DNA of 64,000 bases, from assembly GCF_048751585.1 (NCBI RefSeq), contig NZ_JAZHOB010000007.1, forward strand, positions 248,001 to 312,000. Direction: 5' to 3'. The position numbers and the translations under genes were made by a program. The notes beneath the pieces are model-generated. The model was not told the origin of the DNA. It worked only from the letters and a program-made list of their open reading frames with translations, and made no database searches. The stretch is from G025836975 sp048751585 (lineage in GTDB: Bacteria; Pseudomonadota; Gammaproteobacteria; Burkholderiales; Burkholderiaceae_B). Every line of letters begins with the position of its first letter. The stretch's first letter is position 1. This document shows positions 25,950 to 33,772 of the stretch, in pieces.

Positions 25950-26546
25950 TCAGATCACTCCTTGAACGGCGGGCTGTACGCGGGTGCTGCGAGGCAGCCC
26001 CGTCATTTCCCGCCCGGCGGTAAAAAACATATCCAGGCCCTTGGGGAAGCCATGCTGGCTGCGCCGGGTCCAGAAGCCGGCGGCCACCGGCAGGCGCATG
26101 ACGCGCTTGTTCAATATGCCGGGCCCGCGCCAGGATGTGGCCGCGCCCTCTTCCAGGCTGTCCAGCTGAACCAGCAGCGTGCAGGAAATATCCGGATCCC
26201 TGTCGGTGCCGATGTTGAAGCCGGAAAGCTTGTCCAGTTCGTCCACGGTCAGTACCGCAAAGGCGGCATCCTCGCGAGCCTGGACGACGGGGCATGCACA
26301 ATGAAACGCCAGGTTGGCCCGCAGCGCCGGCGTATCGAGCAACGGCGCAATCCATACCGGCGTATCGGCGTCCAGCAGCGTCAGGCACAGCGCATAGGTG
26401 GCCGGCGCCAGCCTGTCCAGCTCGGGCACATGGTCCACGCGCTGTAGGGTGCCGGGCTCCGACATGGCGTTGAGCGCCAGGCGGAACACCCTTTGCATGG
26501 CCGTGACAGGATCCGGCATGGCCGGTTGCAACATACTGTCCCTCAT
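25950..26546 (-). CDS. phnH: PhnH, C-P lyase core subunit
   Basis: 198 residues, normal for PhnH. Conserved elements are AMQRVFRLALNAMSEPGTL near the N-terminus and CPVVQAREDAAFAVL in the middle. PhnH forms a dimer in the PhnGHIJ complex. The ATG overlaps the phnG stop by one base (TGATG). A second ATG four codons in is also possible. Confidence 0.94.
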   Translation of the reverse strand: MRDSMLQPAMPDPVTAMQRVFRLALNAMSEPGTLQRVDHVPELDRLAPATYALCLTLLDADTPVWIAPLLDTPALRANLAFHCACPVVQAREDAAFAVLTVDELDKLSGFNIGTDRDPDISCTLLVQLDSLEEGAATSWRGPGILNKRVMRLPVAAGFWTRRSQHGFPKGLDMFFTAGREMTGLPRSTRVQPAVQGVI

Positions 26547-27001
26547 CAGTCTTCTCCTCGTACCAGCGTGGTGAAATCCACCTTGGTGGCGGCGCTCTGC
26601 GCCGCCCGCCCCGCGCGGCTGGCGGCCTGTTCCTGCTCCAGCGTATCCACCAGCGCCATCCAGCGCGCAGCCTGCGGGCTTTGCAAAAGCGCATCGGCCA
26701 GGGCCGCCAGCTCCGCATGCGGCCTGCTGCGGCCCGCGACATAGCTGTGGCCCGTGCAGCCGTCAACCAATTGCACGACGCAGCGGGTCACGGTCATTTC
26801 GCCCAGGTTGAACGCTCCGCCGCTTGCGCCCACCCGGCCGCGCACCATGACCATGCCCGCCTCGGCGGGGCGTATGAAACGATGCTCGGGCGTGCGCAGT
26901 TCATCGCTATAGGCTTGCAGCCGTGCGCCGGCACGCGCAAGAATGCGCATCCATCGTTGGCGCGGGTTCAAGGCGCTTTGCGCGCCCTCTTCAATCCTCA
27001 T
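26546..27001 (-). CDS. phnG: PhnG, C-P lyase core subunit
   Basis: 151 residues from the ATG at 27001, which overlaps the phnF end by 11 bp. A longer reading adds a low-complexity leader inside phnF. Conserved stretch: GEMTVTRCVVQLVDGCTGHS, followed by YVAGRSRPHAELAALADALL. PhnG forms part of the core with PhnI. Its coupling to phnF keeps regulator and enzyme genes in one transcript. Confidence 0.94.
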   Translation of the reverse strand: MRIEEGAQSALNPRQRWMRILARAGARLQAYSDELRTPEHRFIRPAEAGMVMVRGRVGASGGAFNLGEMTVTRCVVQLVDGCTGHSYVAGRSRPHAELAALADALLQSPQAARWMALVDTLEQEQAASRAGRAAQSAATKVDFTTLVRGED

Positions 27002-27713
27002 GTCGTTCTCCGGAAATAACGTGGTACTGGAAACGGTCGGCGCGGCTGACCGAGCGGGACAGCTCGAACGGCACGCCGGACGCATCACTGGATAGCGTGC
27101 GTATGCTCAGCACTGGCGTATGGCGCGGCATGAGCAGGCGGATCGCATCCTGCTGCGTGGGGGTCCGGGCGCCGATCAATGTCGACACCCGCTTGAGCAC
27201 GATGTTTTTCTGTTCCAGGTGCTGCCGCATGGAGCCGCCGCCGTAGTCGCCAAGGGTCTCCTGATGCCGGGCCGCAAAACAATGCGTGATCAGACTGATC
27301 GGTTGTTCGTCCAGCATGCGCAAGGTCTGCAGCTCAAGCACGGCCTCTTGCGGCGCAAGCGCCAGGTCGCGGGCTTCGTCCGGGTGGGCCGGCCGCTGGC
27401 GTCGGCCCAGCAATATTGCCTTCGAGCGGAAACCCATGTCCGACAGCGTCTTGCTGTAGGCACTGGCCGCACTGACGGGATAGACAATGGGCCTGGGCAG
27501 CACGCAGGTGCCGCGCCCCTTGTGGCGCAACACGCTGCCTTCCAGAATCAGCACATCCACCGCGCGCCGCAAGGTGTGGCGGTTCACGCCGAAGCGCTGC
27601 GCCAGCTGTGTTTCGGAGGGCAGATAATCCCCGCTCCGATATGTGCCCAGCTCGCTGCGCAGCACCTTGGCCAGCTCCATATACCTGGGCACTTCCTGTC
27701 TAGACAAGTCCAT
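26991..27713 (-). CDS. phnF: PhnF, GntR/HutC-family repressor of the phn operon
   Basis: 240 residues from the ATG at 27713; a start at 27740 would add nine residues. The N-terminal winged helix-turn-helix is clear (YLPSETQLAQRFGVNRHTLR, then RAVDVL), followed by a UTRA ligand-binding domain (about residues 95-235). Codons just after the chosen start (encoding L-S-R-Q) contain the TGTCTAGACA palindrome also found before phnD, so PhnF probably binds within its own gene. It lies between phnE and phnG. Confidence 0.93.
   Translation of the reverse strand: MDLSRQEVPRYMELAKVLRSELGTYRSGDYLPSETQLAQRFGVNRHTLRRAVDVLILEGSVLRHKGRGTCVLPRPIVYPVSAASAYSKTLSDMGFRSKAILLGRRQRPAHPDEARDLALAPQEAVLELQTLRMLDEQPISLITHCFAARHQETLGDYGGGSMRQHLEQKNIVLKRVSTLIGARTPTQQDAIRLLMPRHTPVLSIRTLSSDASGVPFELSRSVSRADRFQYHVISGERHED
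27695..27708. promoter_or_regulatory. Putative PhnF operator inside the start of phnF
   Basis: cctgtctagacaag contains a perfect 10-bp palindrome TGTCTAGACA and differs by one base from the fully symmetric 14-mer before phnD. It lies 2-6 codons after the phnF ATG. Two copies of the same palindrome in one operon, both near phn starts, support an operator for PhnF; binding is inferred. Confidence 0.6.
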
Positions 27714-27743
27714 AGCCAATAAAGGGCATCGAAGCCCCATGCG

Positions 27744-28544
27744 TTAAATGAAATGCTTGCGCAAGCGCTGCGACACGATGTCGATGACGCTGACGGCGAT
27801 AATGATGATGATCAGAATGGCGCAGGTCTGGGCCAGCTGGAAACCGCGTATGGCTTCCCACAAGGTGACGCCTATGCCGCCCGCGCCGACCATGCCGACG
27901 ACGGTGGCCGAGCGCACGTTCGACTCGAAGCGGTACAGCGAATACGAGATCCACAGGGGCAGCACTTGCGGTATGACACCGTAGATGACTTCCTGCAAGG
28001 CGCTGGCGCCAGTGGCGCGCACGCCTTCGACCGGCCCGGGATCGATGGCTTCGACCGCTTCGGCAAACAGCTTGGCCAGCACGCCGGTGGTTCCGATGAA
28101 CAGCGCCATGACGCCGGCAAAAGGCCCCAGGCCGACGGCCACCACGAACAGCATGGCGAAGACCATTTCATTGATGGAGCGAAAGGCATCCATGACCCGT
28201 CGGACGGGCTGGCATATCCACCATGGCGCAATATTCTCGGAACACAGTATCCCCAGGGGGATCGAGCAGACAATGGCCAGTGCCGTGCCCCACACCGCGA
28301 TCTGCACGGTGACGAGCATTTCGCTCAGGTACAGCCGCCAATACCGGAAATCGGGCGGAAAAAAATCAGCCAGGAATACCCGCATGTTGTCGGCGTCCCG
28401 CCACAACATGGCCGGATTCATTTCGGCGCCGTTCCAGGACCAGGCCAGGATAAGGGCCACCACGGCCCAGCCCAGCCATTGCCGCCATGAACGGCCATTG
28501 GCGGGGGCCTGGCCGGAGCCCGTAGCGGACGCAAGTGTGGTCAT
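27744..28544 (-). CDS. phnE: PhnE, phosphonate ABC transporter permease
   Basis: 266-residue inner-membrane permease with about six hydrophobic segments. The cytoplasmic EAA-type loop EAIDPGPVEGVRATGASALQ (about residues 164-183) contacts the PhnC ATPase. The C-terminal segment (TCAILIIIIIAVSVIDIVSQ) is strongly hydrophobic. It is the single permease gene, so a PhnE homodimer is expected. It lies 30 bp before phnF. Confidence 0.94.
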   Translation of the reverse strand: MTTLASATGSGQAPANGRSWRQWLGWAVVALILAWSWNGAEMNPAMLWRDADNMRVFLADFFPPDFRYWRLYLSEMLVTVQIAVWGTALAIVCSIPLGILCSENIAPWWICQPVRRVMDAFRSINEMVFAMLFVVAVGLGPFAGVMALFIGTTGVLAKLFAEAVEAIDPGPVEGVRATGASALQEVIYGVIPQVLPLWISYSLYRFESNVRSATVVGMVGAGGIGVTLWEAIRGFQLAQTCAILIIIIIAVSVIDIVSQRLRKHFI

Positions 28545-28566
28545 TTGAATGTTCCTGGTTTCGGGT

Positions 28567-28598
28567 GGGCGGCCTGCGGCACAGCGCAGGCGGCGCCC
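28567..28598 (-). promoter_or_regulatory. Intercistronic stem-loop between phnD and phnE
   Basis: In the 65-bp gap, the minus-strand transcript can fold with arms GCCTGCG/CGCAGGC (28572-28578 and 28585-28591) extended by GGGC/GCCC, with a 6-nt loop. No U-run follows, so it is more likely a 3-prime stabiliser of the phnCD part of the mRNA than a full terminator. That would favour high binding-protein levels. Confidence 0.55.
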
Positions 28599-28609
28599 TT
28601 TTCCATTGC

Positions 28610-29614
28610 CTACTTGGCGCTGGCCACTTTCTTGTCGAGCGCATCCATGCGCGCCGACAGCTTTTCAAGGCTGGCATCGATATCCTTCAGCCTGGCCTGC
28701 TTTTCAGCGTCATTGAGCGTGCTGTCGACACTGACCTGGCTGCGCTGCTTGAACAGCTCCAGCTGGCGTATGGGCAGCAACTGGTCGTCGGTCGAAGCGC
28801 GGAACTTGCCCCACTGCAAACCGGCCAGCACGGCAAGCTCTTTCTCGTTGGCGCCGTAGTTGGTGAAGAAATCGTTGATCTTCTTCTTGGTTTCCTCGGG
28901 CAGGTTCTTGCGCCATACGATGGGATCGGCCGGAATCAGCGGCGACTTCCAGATGACCTTCAGCTCGGCCGCCTTGGCCGGATTGGTTTCCTGCAGACGC
29001 TCCATGCCTTCGGTGTTGAAGGTGGCCACGTCGACCTGCTTGTTGGCCACGCTCAAGGCATTGACTTCATGGCTGGCATTCAGGGTGCGCTTGAATATCT
29101 TGTTGGCTTCGACATTGTTCTTGGCGAACACGTAATAGCCGGGAACCAGATAGCCCGAGGTCGAGTTGGGGTCGCCATTGCCGAAGGTCAGGGTCTTGGC
29201 ATTCTTCAGCATGTCTTCCACTGAATTGATAGGGCTGCTCTTGTGCGCGATCAGCAGGCTCCAGTAGCCCGGATTGCCATTGGCCGCCACTGTTTGGGCG
29301 AAGATTTCGCCGCCCGCGCGATCCACCGCTTCCATGGCGGACTTATTGCCGTACCAGGCGACGTCCACTTTATTGAAACGCATGCCCTGGATGATGCCGG
29401 CGTAGTCGGGAGCAAAGAAGGAATTGATTTTCATGCCGGTACGCTTGCTCATCTCGGCCAGGAAGGGATCCCACTGGGCCTTCAGATTCTGCGAGGACTC
29501 GGTTGAAATAATGCCGAAGTTCAGTTCCTTGGGTTCCGCGGCATTCGCGGCTCCGCACAGGGTCATGCCGGCTACGGCGGAAGCCAGAAGGGCTTTATGC
29601 ATGCCTTTAAACAT
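28610..29614 (-). CDS. phnD: PhnD, periplasmic phosphonate-binding protein
   Basis: 334 residues. The signal peptide ends near AANAAEP (residue about 26). The mature part has the PhnD features LNFGIISTESSQNLKAQWDP and FNKVDVAWYGNKSAMEA, and GNGDPNSTSGYLVPGYYVF, the phosphonate-contact region. A Lys-rich coiled-coil tail (EKLSARMDALDKKVASAK) closes the protein. It delivers phosphonates to PhnE/PhnC. Confidence 0.95.
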   Translation of the reverse strand: MFKGMHKALLASAVAGMTLCGAANAAEPKELNFGIISTESSQNLKAQWDPFLAEMSKRTGMKINSFFAPDYAGIIQGMRFNKVDVAWYGNKSAMEAVDRAGGEIFAQTVAANGNPGYWSLLIAHKSSPINSVEDMLKNAKTLTFGNGDPNSTSGYLVPGYYVFAKNNVEANKIFKRTLNASHEVNALSVANKQVDVATFNTEGMERLQETNPAKAAELKVIWKSPLIPADPIVWRKNLPEETKKKINDFFTNYGANEKELAVLAGLQWGKFRASTDDQLLPIRQLELFKQRSQVSVDSTLNDAEKQARLKDIDASLEKLSARMDALDKKVASAK

Positions 29615-29642
29615 ATCAATACTCCAGGTAGTGCTTCGTTGA

Positions 29643-29656
29643 CTTGTCTAGACAAG
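29643..29656. promoter_or_regulatory. Putative PhnF operator upstream of phnD
   Basis: cttgtctagacaag is a perfect 14-bp palindrome located 28 bp before the phnD ATG, in the phnC-phnD gap. A near-identical copy is present at 27695-27708 in phnF. This suggests an internal promoter or roadblock point controlled by PhnF; direct binding is inferred. Confidence 0.65.
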
Positions 29657-29691
29657 CCGGGTGAAAAATACTCCCTTGCCCGCGTGATGAA

Positions 29692-30525
29692 TCAGGCGGC
29701 GACAAGGGATATGCGATGTGACGGGGCACGTCGTTGCGCCGGCTCTGGAAACAACAGGGACGTGTCCAGATCGCCGCCGTACAACTCATTCAGAAAGGGA
29801 CCGCTCAATGCATCGACCGAGCCGTCAAAATGGACATGGCCCGATTTCAGGGCCACAACGCGTTCGCAATAGCGGACGGCATAGTCCACCTGGTGTAGCG
29901 TAACCACCACCGTCTTGCCGTCGCGCTGATTGATATCGGCCAGGATATCCATGACCTTGCGCGCCGATTCGGGATCCAGCGATGCAATCGGCTCGTCGGC
30001 CAGAATCACTTCAGCCTGTTGGCTCAATGCGCGGGCTATCGCAACGCGCTGCTGCTGGCCGCCCGACAGGGTGGAAGCGCGGCGGTGCGCGTACTGGGCA
30101 AGCCCCACCCGCTCCAGCGCGGCCATGGCGCGGTCTTTTTCCTCGGCGTTGAACAAGCCCAGCGAGCCGCGCCAGCGCGGTATGCGGCCCAGATGGCCCA
30201 GCAGCACATTGCTCAGCACGCTAAGGCGGCCCACCAGATTGAATTGCTGGAAGATGTAGCCGATGTCGGCCCGCAGGCGGCGCACCTGGCCGTTCAGGCG
30301 GCCCGCCGCTTGAACGGGCTGTCCCAGCACATGTATGCAGCTTGCATCGTTGCGGTCGCCGCAGGCCAGGCCCGCCAGGTGGCGCAGCAAGGTCGACTTG
30401 CCCGAGCCCGACGCGCCGATCAAGGCGACCATTTCGCCCGGCTGCACGGCCAGGCCCAGATTGAACAGAACCTGTTTGCCGCCGAAACTTTTGTTCAAGC
30501 CGTCGACACGGATTACCGAGTCCAT
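29692..30525 (-). CDS. phnC: PhnC, phosphonate ABC transporter ATP-binding protein
   Basis: 277 residues from the ATG at 30525 (purine-rich GGGGAAAC upstream). A longer frame to 30573 is possible but adds an unmatched leader. Walker A is IGASGSGKSTLLRHLAGL, the signature TLSGGQQQRVAIARAL and Walker B VILADEPIASLDPES. It is the ATPase for PhnDE import and the first gene of the phn operon, directly downstream of the PhoB-box array. Confidence 0.95.
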   Translation of the reverse strand: MDSVIRVDGLNKSFGGKQVLFNLGLAVQPGEMVALIGASGSGKSTLLRHLAGLACGDRNDASCIHVLGQPVQAAGRLNGQVRRLRADIGYIFQQFNLVGRLSVLSNVLLGHLGRIPRWRGSLGLFNAEEKDRAMAALERVGLAQYAHRRASTLSGGQQQRVAIARALSQQAEVILADEPIASLDPESARKVMDILADINQRDGKTVVVTLHQVDYAVRYCERVVALKSGHVHFDGSVDALSGPFLNELYGGDLDTSLLFPEPAQRRAPSHRISLVAA

Positions 30526-30594
30526 ATGTTTCCCCAGAAAGCCAGGCGGCACGCCGCCTTTGATGCCTCGCATCTTAGAAAGCGCGTATGACCA

Positions 30595-30627
30595 GGGGAT
30601 GAATCTGAGGTGACAGTTTTGTGAACG
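30595..30627 (-). promoter_or_regulatory. PhoB box array upstream of phnC
   Basis: On the minus strand there are three tandem 11-bp units: CGTTCACAAAA, CTGTCACCTCA, GATTCATCCCC. The middle unit matches the PhoB half-site CTGTCAT at six of seven positions, and the flanking units keep its TCA core. It lies 70-102 bp upstream of the phnC ATG. Position and 11-bp periodicity fit activation by PhoB under phosphate starvation, the known control of phn operons. Confidence 0.7.
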
Positions 30628-30747
30628 GACTCAGTCGGGGCGATAGGATGGAAGGCCCGCGTGGCGCGATTTCCCATGCAGAGGCGCTTATCGCCCGGAC
30701 CGCGAGGGTTGCGGGCCGGCTGCTTATCGCCCCGGCCGCGAATAAAA

Positions 30748-30779
30748 AAAAGCCCCGTTCAAACATGAACGGGGCTTTT
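30748..30779. terminator. Bidirectional intrinsic terminator downstream of the entericidin-type gene
   Basis: Perfect 13-bp inverted repeat AAAAGCCCCGTTC/GAACGGGGCTTTT with a 6-nt loop, flanked by A and T runs. It would terminate the small lipoprotein gene on the minus strand before the phn promoter. Confidence 0.9.
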
Positions 30780-30802
30780 CGTTTACTGCCTTTTTACGGC
30801 GT

Positions 30803-30934
30803 TTACTTCGTGGACTTGGTAATGGCGTGGCCGACGTTGCTGATGTCTTCCCCTGCGCCGGCTACCGTGTTGGCGCAGCCCGCCATCAGCAGGCAGCCCA
30901 GCAAGGCCAGTGAAGCCAGAATTTTCGTGCCCAT
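30803..30934 (-). CDS. Entericidin A/B-family small lipoprotein
   Basis: 43-residue protein. Ribosome site AAAAAGGAA precedes the ATG at 30934. A lipobox-type signal (LLMAGC, Cys20) leaves a 24-residue mature lipopeptide ANTVAGAGEDISNVGHAITK plus STK. The NTVAGAGxDI core is the hallmark of EcnA/EcnB entericidins, membrane-associated lipopeptides made in stress or stationary phase. A strong terminator follows at 30748-30779. Only one entericidin gene is present, so no antidote/toxin pair is visible. Confidence 0.88.
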   Translation of the reverse strand: MGTKILASLALLGCLLMAGCANTVAGAGEDISNVGHAITKSTK

Positions 30935-30971
30935 GGCGAATTCCTTTTTATAGTATTGCAGTGGCGCTATT

Positions 30972-31679
30972 CTACGATGGGTTCGCCACTTTTACATGCA
31001 ATTCGCCCAGGCCGGAAACGGCACCGACCATGGTGTCGCCCGCCACGACCGGACCGACGCCTTCGGGCGTGCCCGTGAAGATGATGTCGCCGGCTTTCAG
31101 TTCGAACAGGCCCGACAGATAGGCGATGGATTCAGCCACATTCCAGATCATCTGCGACAAGTCGCTGGACTGCTTGACCGTGCCGTTCACGCTTAGCGAG
31201 ATCGCACCGGAATCCAGCGTGCCGACCTTGCTGCGCGGATGCAGGGGGCCTATGGGCGCGGACAGATCAAAGGCCTTGCCCACTTCCCAGGGACGACCCT
31301 GTTTCTTGGCTTCGCCCTGCAGGTCGCGGCGCGTCATGTCCAGGCCGATGGCATAGCCCCATACGCAGGCCGCCGCCTGTTCAACGGTCAGGTCGCGCCC
31401 GCCCTTGTCCAGCGCCACGACCAGTTCGATCTCGTAATGCAGATTCGAGGTCTTGGGAGGGTAAGGCATGGCGCCCGTCTGGCCGTCGGCCACATTGAGC
31501 AGCGCATCGGCGGGCTTGCAGAAGAAGAAAGGGTCTTCGCGGCCGGTGAAGCCCATTTCCTTGGCATGCTCGGCATAGTTGCGGCCCACGCAGTAGACGC
31601 GGCGCACGGGAAAGACGGCATCGGACCCGGCGACCGGCAAGGCGGCAACGGGATGGGCTGGAATAATGGTCGTTGTCAT
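30972..31679 (-). CDS. Fumarylacetoacetate hydrolase family protein
   Basis: 235 residues from the ATG at 31679, which overlaps the pyrophosphatase stop by one base. FAH-fold features are VYCVGRNYAEHAKEMGF, FFFCKPADAL, the metal-binding YEIELVVAL region and the C-terminal IIFTGTPEGVGPV. Such proteins hydrolyse acylpyruvates (fumarylpyruvate type) or related diketo acids. The neighbours (pyrophosphatase) give no pathway clue, so the substrate is unknown. Confidence 0.9.
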   Translation of the reverse strand: MTTTIIPAHPVAALPVAGSDAVFPVRRVYCVGRNYAEHAKEMGFTGREDPFFFCKPADALLNVADGQTGAMPYPPKTSNLHYEIELVVALDKGGRDLTVEQAAACVWGYAIGLDMTRRDLQGEAKKQGRPWEVGKAFDLSAPIGPLHPRSKVGTLDSGAISLSVNGTVKQSSDLSQMIWNVAESIAYLSGLFELKAGDIIFTGTPEGVGPVVAGDTMVGAVSGLGELHVKVANPS

Positions 31680-32215
31680 TATTTGCTTCCTTTTGCATAG
31701 CGCTCGGCGCCGTCGCGGATTTCCTTGAGCGCGGCTTCCTTGCCGTCCCAGCCCTTCACTTTTACCCACTTGCCCTTTTCCAGGTCTTTGTAGTGTTCGA
31801 AAAAGTGCTGGATGCGGGCCAGCTCTTCGACAGGCAGGTCGTCGGGGCTTTTGATGTTGCGGTAGGGAGGGTACAGCTTGTCCACCGGCACAGCCAGCAG
31901 CTTTGCGTCGCCGCCGGCTTCGTCATCCATGTGCAGCACGCCGATCGCGCGCGAGCGGATCACCGCGCCCACTTGCACCGGGAAGGGAGCCAGCACCAGC
32001 ACGTCCACGGGGTCGCCATCGTCGGAAATGGTTTGCGGAATATAGCCGTAGTTGCAAGGATAATGCATGGCCGTCAGCATGAAGCGGTCGACGAACACGG
32101 AGCCGGAGTCTTTATCGACTTCGTATTTGACCGGATCCGCATTCATGGGAATTTCGATGATGACGTTGAATTCTTCCGGCAGGTTGGTGCCGGCGGGTAC
32201 GCGCTCTAAACTCAT
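31679..32215 (-). CDS. ppa: Inorganic pyrophosphatase
   Basis: 178-residue soluble family-I pyrophosphatase, normal length. The metal-binding active-site motif DDGDPVDVLV is at about residues 65-74, with YPCNYGYIPQT before it. It hydrolyses pyrophosphate from biosynthetic reactions. It lies 39 bp after hemY and is translationally linked to the FAH-family gene. Confidence 0.97.
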   Translation of the reverse strand: MSLERVPAGTNLPEEFNVIIEIPMNADPVKYEVDKDSGSVFVDRFMLTAMHYPCNYGYIPQTISDDGDPVDVLVLAPFPVQVGAVIRSRAIGVLHMDDEAGGDAKLLAVPVDKLYPPYRNIKSPDDLPVEELARIQHFFEHYKDLEKGKWVKVKGWDGKEAALKEIRDGAERYAKGSK

Positions 32216-32254
32216 GCTAGGTTCTGACCTTAAGGATATGAATGTAAAAAGAAC

Positions 32255-33769
32255 TCAGGTTCGACTGGGCCCTCGCGCAGGGCGGTCGGATGTCTGGGAC
32301 ACGTCAACGCCGGGAATCGGGGCGCTGTCGAAATATTCGTCAAGCCCGGCTTCGCCGGCGGTGGCGGATGAAGGGATATCGGGCGGCGGAGGCTCCGGCG
32401 CCAGAACCGACGCCGCCACCGAATCGCCCAGTTCGTCGCCGGCGAAATCGGCGGCGCTGGCGGCCACAGGCACCGCCATATCGCGCAGGACGCGCGCCTG
32501 GGGCATGCGCCCGACATCGATCAGGGTGGGATCGCCGCGCGTGTCGGCGGCCGGCAGGGCCCGGCTGGTCGGCAGCACAGGCAGTACGCCCGCCACGCCG
32601 GAAGCCAGGCGCCAATGCCGGGCGGCATCGTCGGCCCGGCCCAGGCGGTCATACAGATTGCCCAGCAAGGCATGGATGCGCATATCGCTGCGCAGCTTCA
32701 TGCTGCGCAGCAGGTAATGCTCGCCCTGCCCCCATAGTTCGCCGGTCAGGCAAAGATTGCCCAGCGCCGCCAGCAAGGACGAATCGTCGGGATTGGACTT
32801 GAGCCAGAGCTCGGCCTTGCTAAGCCGCCGCGCGACATGCTCGGGCGGGCATTGCGAATAGGCATTGAGCAAGCGGGGCTCCAGCCGAACCTGCAGGGCT
32901 GCTTCAAGAATGCGCGAGGCTTCGTCGATATTGCCTTGCGACTGCTGGATGCCGGCCGCCGCCAGGGCGATGTCGGGCAGCGTCCGCTCGTCGGATTTCA
33001 AGTCGCCCCAGATGGCCTTGAAGCCTTCCGGGCCGCCGGCCTGCAAACGCGCGGCCGCCGATGTCTCGATAAGCTGCAAGGACTCGGATTTTTCCAGGAT
33101 GCCGCGGCGCGCCAGCAAGCGCGTCAATTCGTAGACACGGTCGTCGTTGCGCAACTGCCGGTGCGCGCGCAACAAGAGGCGGGTGGCGTGGAAGTAACGC
33201 GAATTGGCATCCTGCAAGGGCTGCAGCAGCACCAGGGCGTCTTGCGGGCGATTCTGGTCCAGATACATTTCGGCGGCCACGGTGGCGGCCGCCTCGCGCA
33301 GGCGCGGGTCGTTGCCGGCGCTTTCCCGCGCCAGCGCCAGCGCCTGGTCGCGCCGTTCGAACTCGCCCAGGTGATGCGAAGCGCGCGCCGAAGCCAGCCC
33401 GGCCAGCACCTTGCGGCTGCCCGAGCGAGTCTTGCCCAGCAGCCGCGACAAGTCTTTCTCGGCTTCGGTATAGCGCCCTTCCAGCACATTGATCCAGCCG
33501 CTTTCCAGCAGCTCGTGCTCGCGCTTCTGCGAACGCAGGCTGCGCCAGGAGCGGAAACGCTCGGGGCCGCCGCCTATCCAGGCCAGCGCGCGCAAGACAA
33601 TGTACAAGATGATGAAGCTGGCCAGTATCAGCAATACCGCCAAGGTCAGCGAAAGCTCGATCCGCCAGGGTTGGGCGATGATGAGCACGTTGCCGCTGTG
33701 ATCGCGCAGCACCAGCGCCAGGGCGACGGCGGCGATGAATACCAGCAGTGTCCAGAACCAGGCTTTCAT
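32255..33769 (-). CDS. hemY: HemY, heme-biosynthesis-associated TPR protein
   Basis: 504 residues. Two N-terminal membrane helices (FWTLLVFIAAVALALVL and LTLAVLLILASFIILYIVL) and TPR-type repeats in the remainder fit the HemY_N/TPR family of the hemCDXY operon. It is not protoporphyrinogen oxidase despite the shared symbol. The C-terminal tail, after about residue 425, is long, Pro/Ala-rich and probably disordered. It overlaps nothing and follows hemX by 3 bp. Confidence 0.93.
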   Translation of the reverse strand: MKAWFWTLLVFIAAVALALVLRDHSGNVLIIAQPWRIELSLTLAVLLILASFIILYIVLRALAWIGGGPERFRSWRSLRSQKREHELLESGWINVLEGRYTEAEKDLSRLLGKTRSGSRKVLAGLASARASHHLGEFERRDQALALARESAGNDPRLREAAATVAAEMYLDQNRPQDALVLLQPLQDANSRYFHATRLLLRAHRQLRNDDRVYELTRLLARRGILEKSESLQLIETSAAARLQAGGPEGFKAIWGDLKSDERTLPDIALAAAGIQQSQGNIDEASRILEAALQVRLEPRLLNAYSQCPPEHVARRLSKAELWLKSNPDDSSLLAALGNLCLTGELWGQGEHYLLRSMKLRSDMRIHALLGNLYDRLGRADDAARHWRLASGVAGVLPVLPTSRALPAADTRGDPTLIDVGRMPQARVLRDMAVPVAASAADFAGDELGDSVAASVLAPEPPPPDIPSSATAGEAGLDEYFDSAPIPGVDVSQTSDRPARGPSRT

Positions 33770-33772
33770 GGC

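Noticed and set aside
24859..26766. Long open frame continuous with phnJ that would give a 926-residue protein
   Set aside because: The upstream part is out of frame with, and fully covered by, phnI, phnH and phnG. It has Arg/Gly/Ala-rich shadow composition, and phnJ has its own ATG with ribosome site and the family N-terminus.
32255..33769. hemY as protoporphyrinogen oxidase
   Set aside because: The protein has two membrane helices and TPR repeats and no FAD-binding motif, so it is the hemCDXY-type HemY, not the oxidase of Gram-positives.
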